Below are positions 5,520-6,708 of a stretch of 6,708 nt of DNA, in pieces. The DNA comes from DATDCV01 sp036524155 (GTDB taxonomy: Bacteria > Verrucomicrobiota > Verrucomicrobiia > Limisphaerales > UBA8199). Both the position numbers and the translations under genes were made by a program. Location of the stretch: positions 1 to 6,708 of the forward strand of contig DATDCV010000761.1 of assembly GCA_036524155.1 (NCBI GenBank), written 5' to 3'. Positions within the stretch are counted from its first letter, which is position 1. Each line of letters begins with the position of its first letter. A model generated the notes under the pieces. It was not told the origin of the DNA. It ran no database searches and saw only the letters and a program-made list of their open reading frames with translations.

Positions 5520-5920
5520 TCTCCAAAAACGCGAGAAGACCGCCGGGGGCGGACGTTGCTACCAGCAGTACTGAGCTGAGCGAACCGAAAACGCGAAGTG
5601 GCGTACCTGTGCAGATCCCGGGCTGGGTCTTGGGTTGGTGGGCGCAACAACGAGGGACCCGCCCGGGACGCCGGAGGCAGCGTCGAAACATGGGTCCCAC
5701 GGTGGCAAGCGAGTTCTCGAGGAGGATGATGTTGCCGACGGGTGAAGAACAATCGCGCCGGCGGCGCACTCCGCGCAAGTCCACGACAACTCGGATTTTA
5801 GAGTGAAAATTGCTGTCTCGTACCTTGAGCATTTGACCCCTTACGCTCACGCCCAGATTCCGGTTGCCTCAGGAAACGGCCTCTTGCTAGGCTCGCGCAG
5901 ACCTGCAAAACGACGACGTT
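5520..5920. other. About 400 bases without a recognisable gene
   Basis: This DNA sits where the 5' part of the sigma factor gene and its promoter would be expected. Several overlapping frames stay open on both strands, as is usual at high GC, but none shows a domain. A short perfect hairpin GCGCC-GGC-GGCGC lies at 5755-5767. I see no terminal inverted repeats, target-site duplication or transposase fragment that would identify an insertion sequence. The last 60 bases probably contain the promoter of the isomerase gene. Confidence 0.4.
5864..5893 (+). promoter_or_regulatory. Candidate promoter for the isomerase gene
   Basis: TTGCCT (5864-5869) and TAGGCT (5888-5893) are 18 bases apart and would give a leader of about 20 bases. 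An alternative -35, TTGACC (5833-5838), lacks a good -10. Both are weak matches, and neither is supported by anything but spacing. Confidence 0.2.

Positions 5921-6708
<788 letters not shown>

Noticed and set aside
5258..5806. Plus-strand open frame of 182 codons across the sigma factor gene
   Set aside because: It is antisense to conserved sigma-factor sequence, very rich in Arg, Pro and Ser, and without domains.

Overview
The window looks like a piece of a GC-rich Verrucomicrobiota chromosome, most likely from the Pedosphaera/Limisphaerales side. This is inferred from gene content: a secreted protein combining Ig-like domains with GloVer (Gloeobacter/Verrucomicrobia) tandem repeats, a planctomycete/verrucomicrobial-type ECF sigma factor, and a TIM-barrel sugar isomerase of a type I associate with these phyla. 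I see no phage, CRISPR, tRNA, rRNA or defence genes.

Layout. Bases 1-572 (+) hold the C-terminal half of a galactokinase-like GHMP kinase that begins upstream. It converges on a large minus-strand gene, and the gap between them (573-709) carries a long, nearly perfect palindrome (590-682) that looks like two head-on REP-type elements. Bases 710-4068 (-) form one exported-protein gene of about 1119 codons: signal peptide, N-terminal beta-rich domain, four Ig-like domains, seven GloVer repeats of about 50 residues, a degenerate Ig domain and a duplicated C-terminal module. As sequenced it is broken by a one-base deletion near 2686/2687, so it reads as two overlapping open frames. Upstream of it lie a good Shine-Dalgarno, a weak candidate promoter and a second REP-like hairpin (4246-4269). 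Bases 4270-4696 contain no convincing gene, only a possible decayed coding remnant. Bases 4697-5071 (+) encode a small membrane-anchored rhodanese with an intact catalytic loop. It converges, 13 bases apart, on an ECF sigma factor (5085-5519, -) that has lost its sigma-2 domain. Bases 5520-5920 have no recognisable gene. Bases 5921-6708 (+) encode the first 262 residues of a sugar phosphate isomerase/epimerase-like TIM-barrel protein that runs off the window.

Working together. The two partial genes at the ends are both probably sugar-metabolism enzymes, but nothing ties them into one operon. The genes alternate in strand, and each appears to be transcribed separately. Two of the six protein genes look damaged (the frameshifted repeat protein and the truncated sigma factor), and both intergenic hairpins resemble REP elements. 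The most notable content is therefore the REP/BIME-like elements and the decaying genes rather than a clear new multi-gene system.
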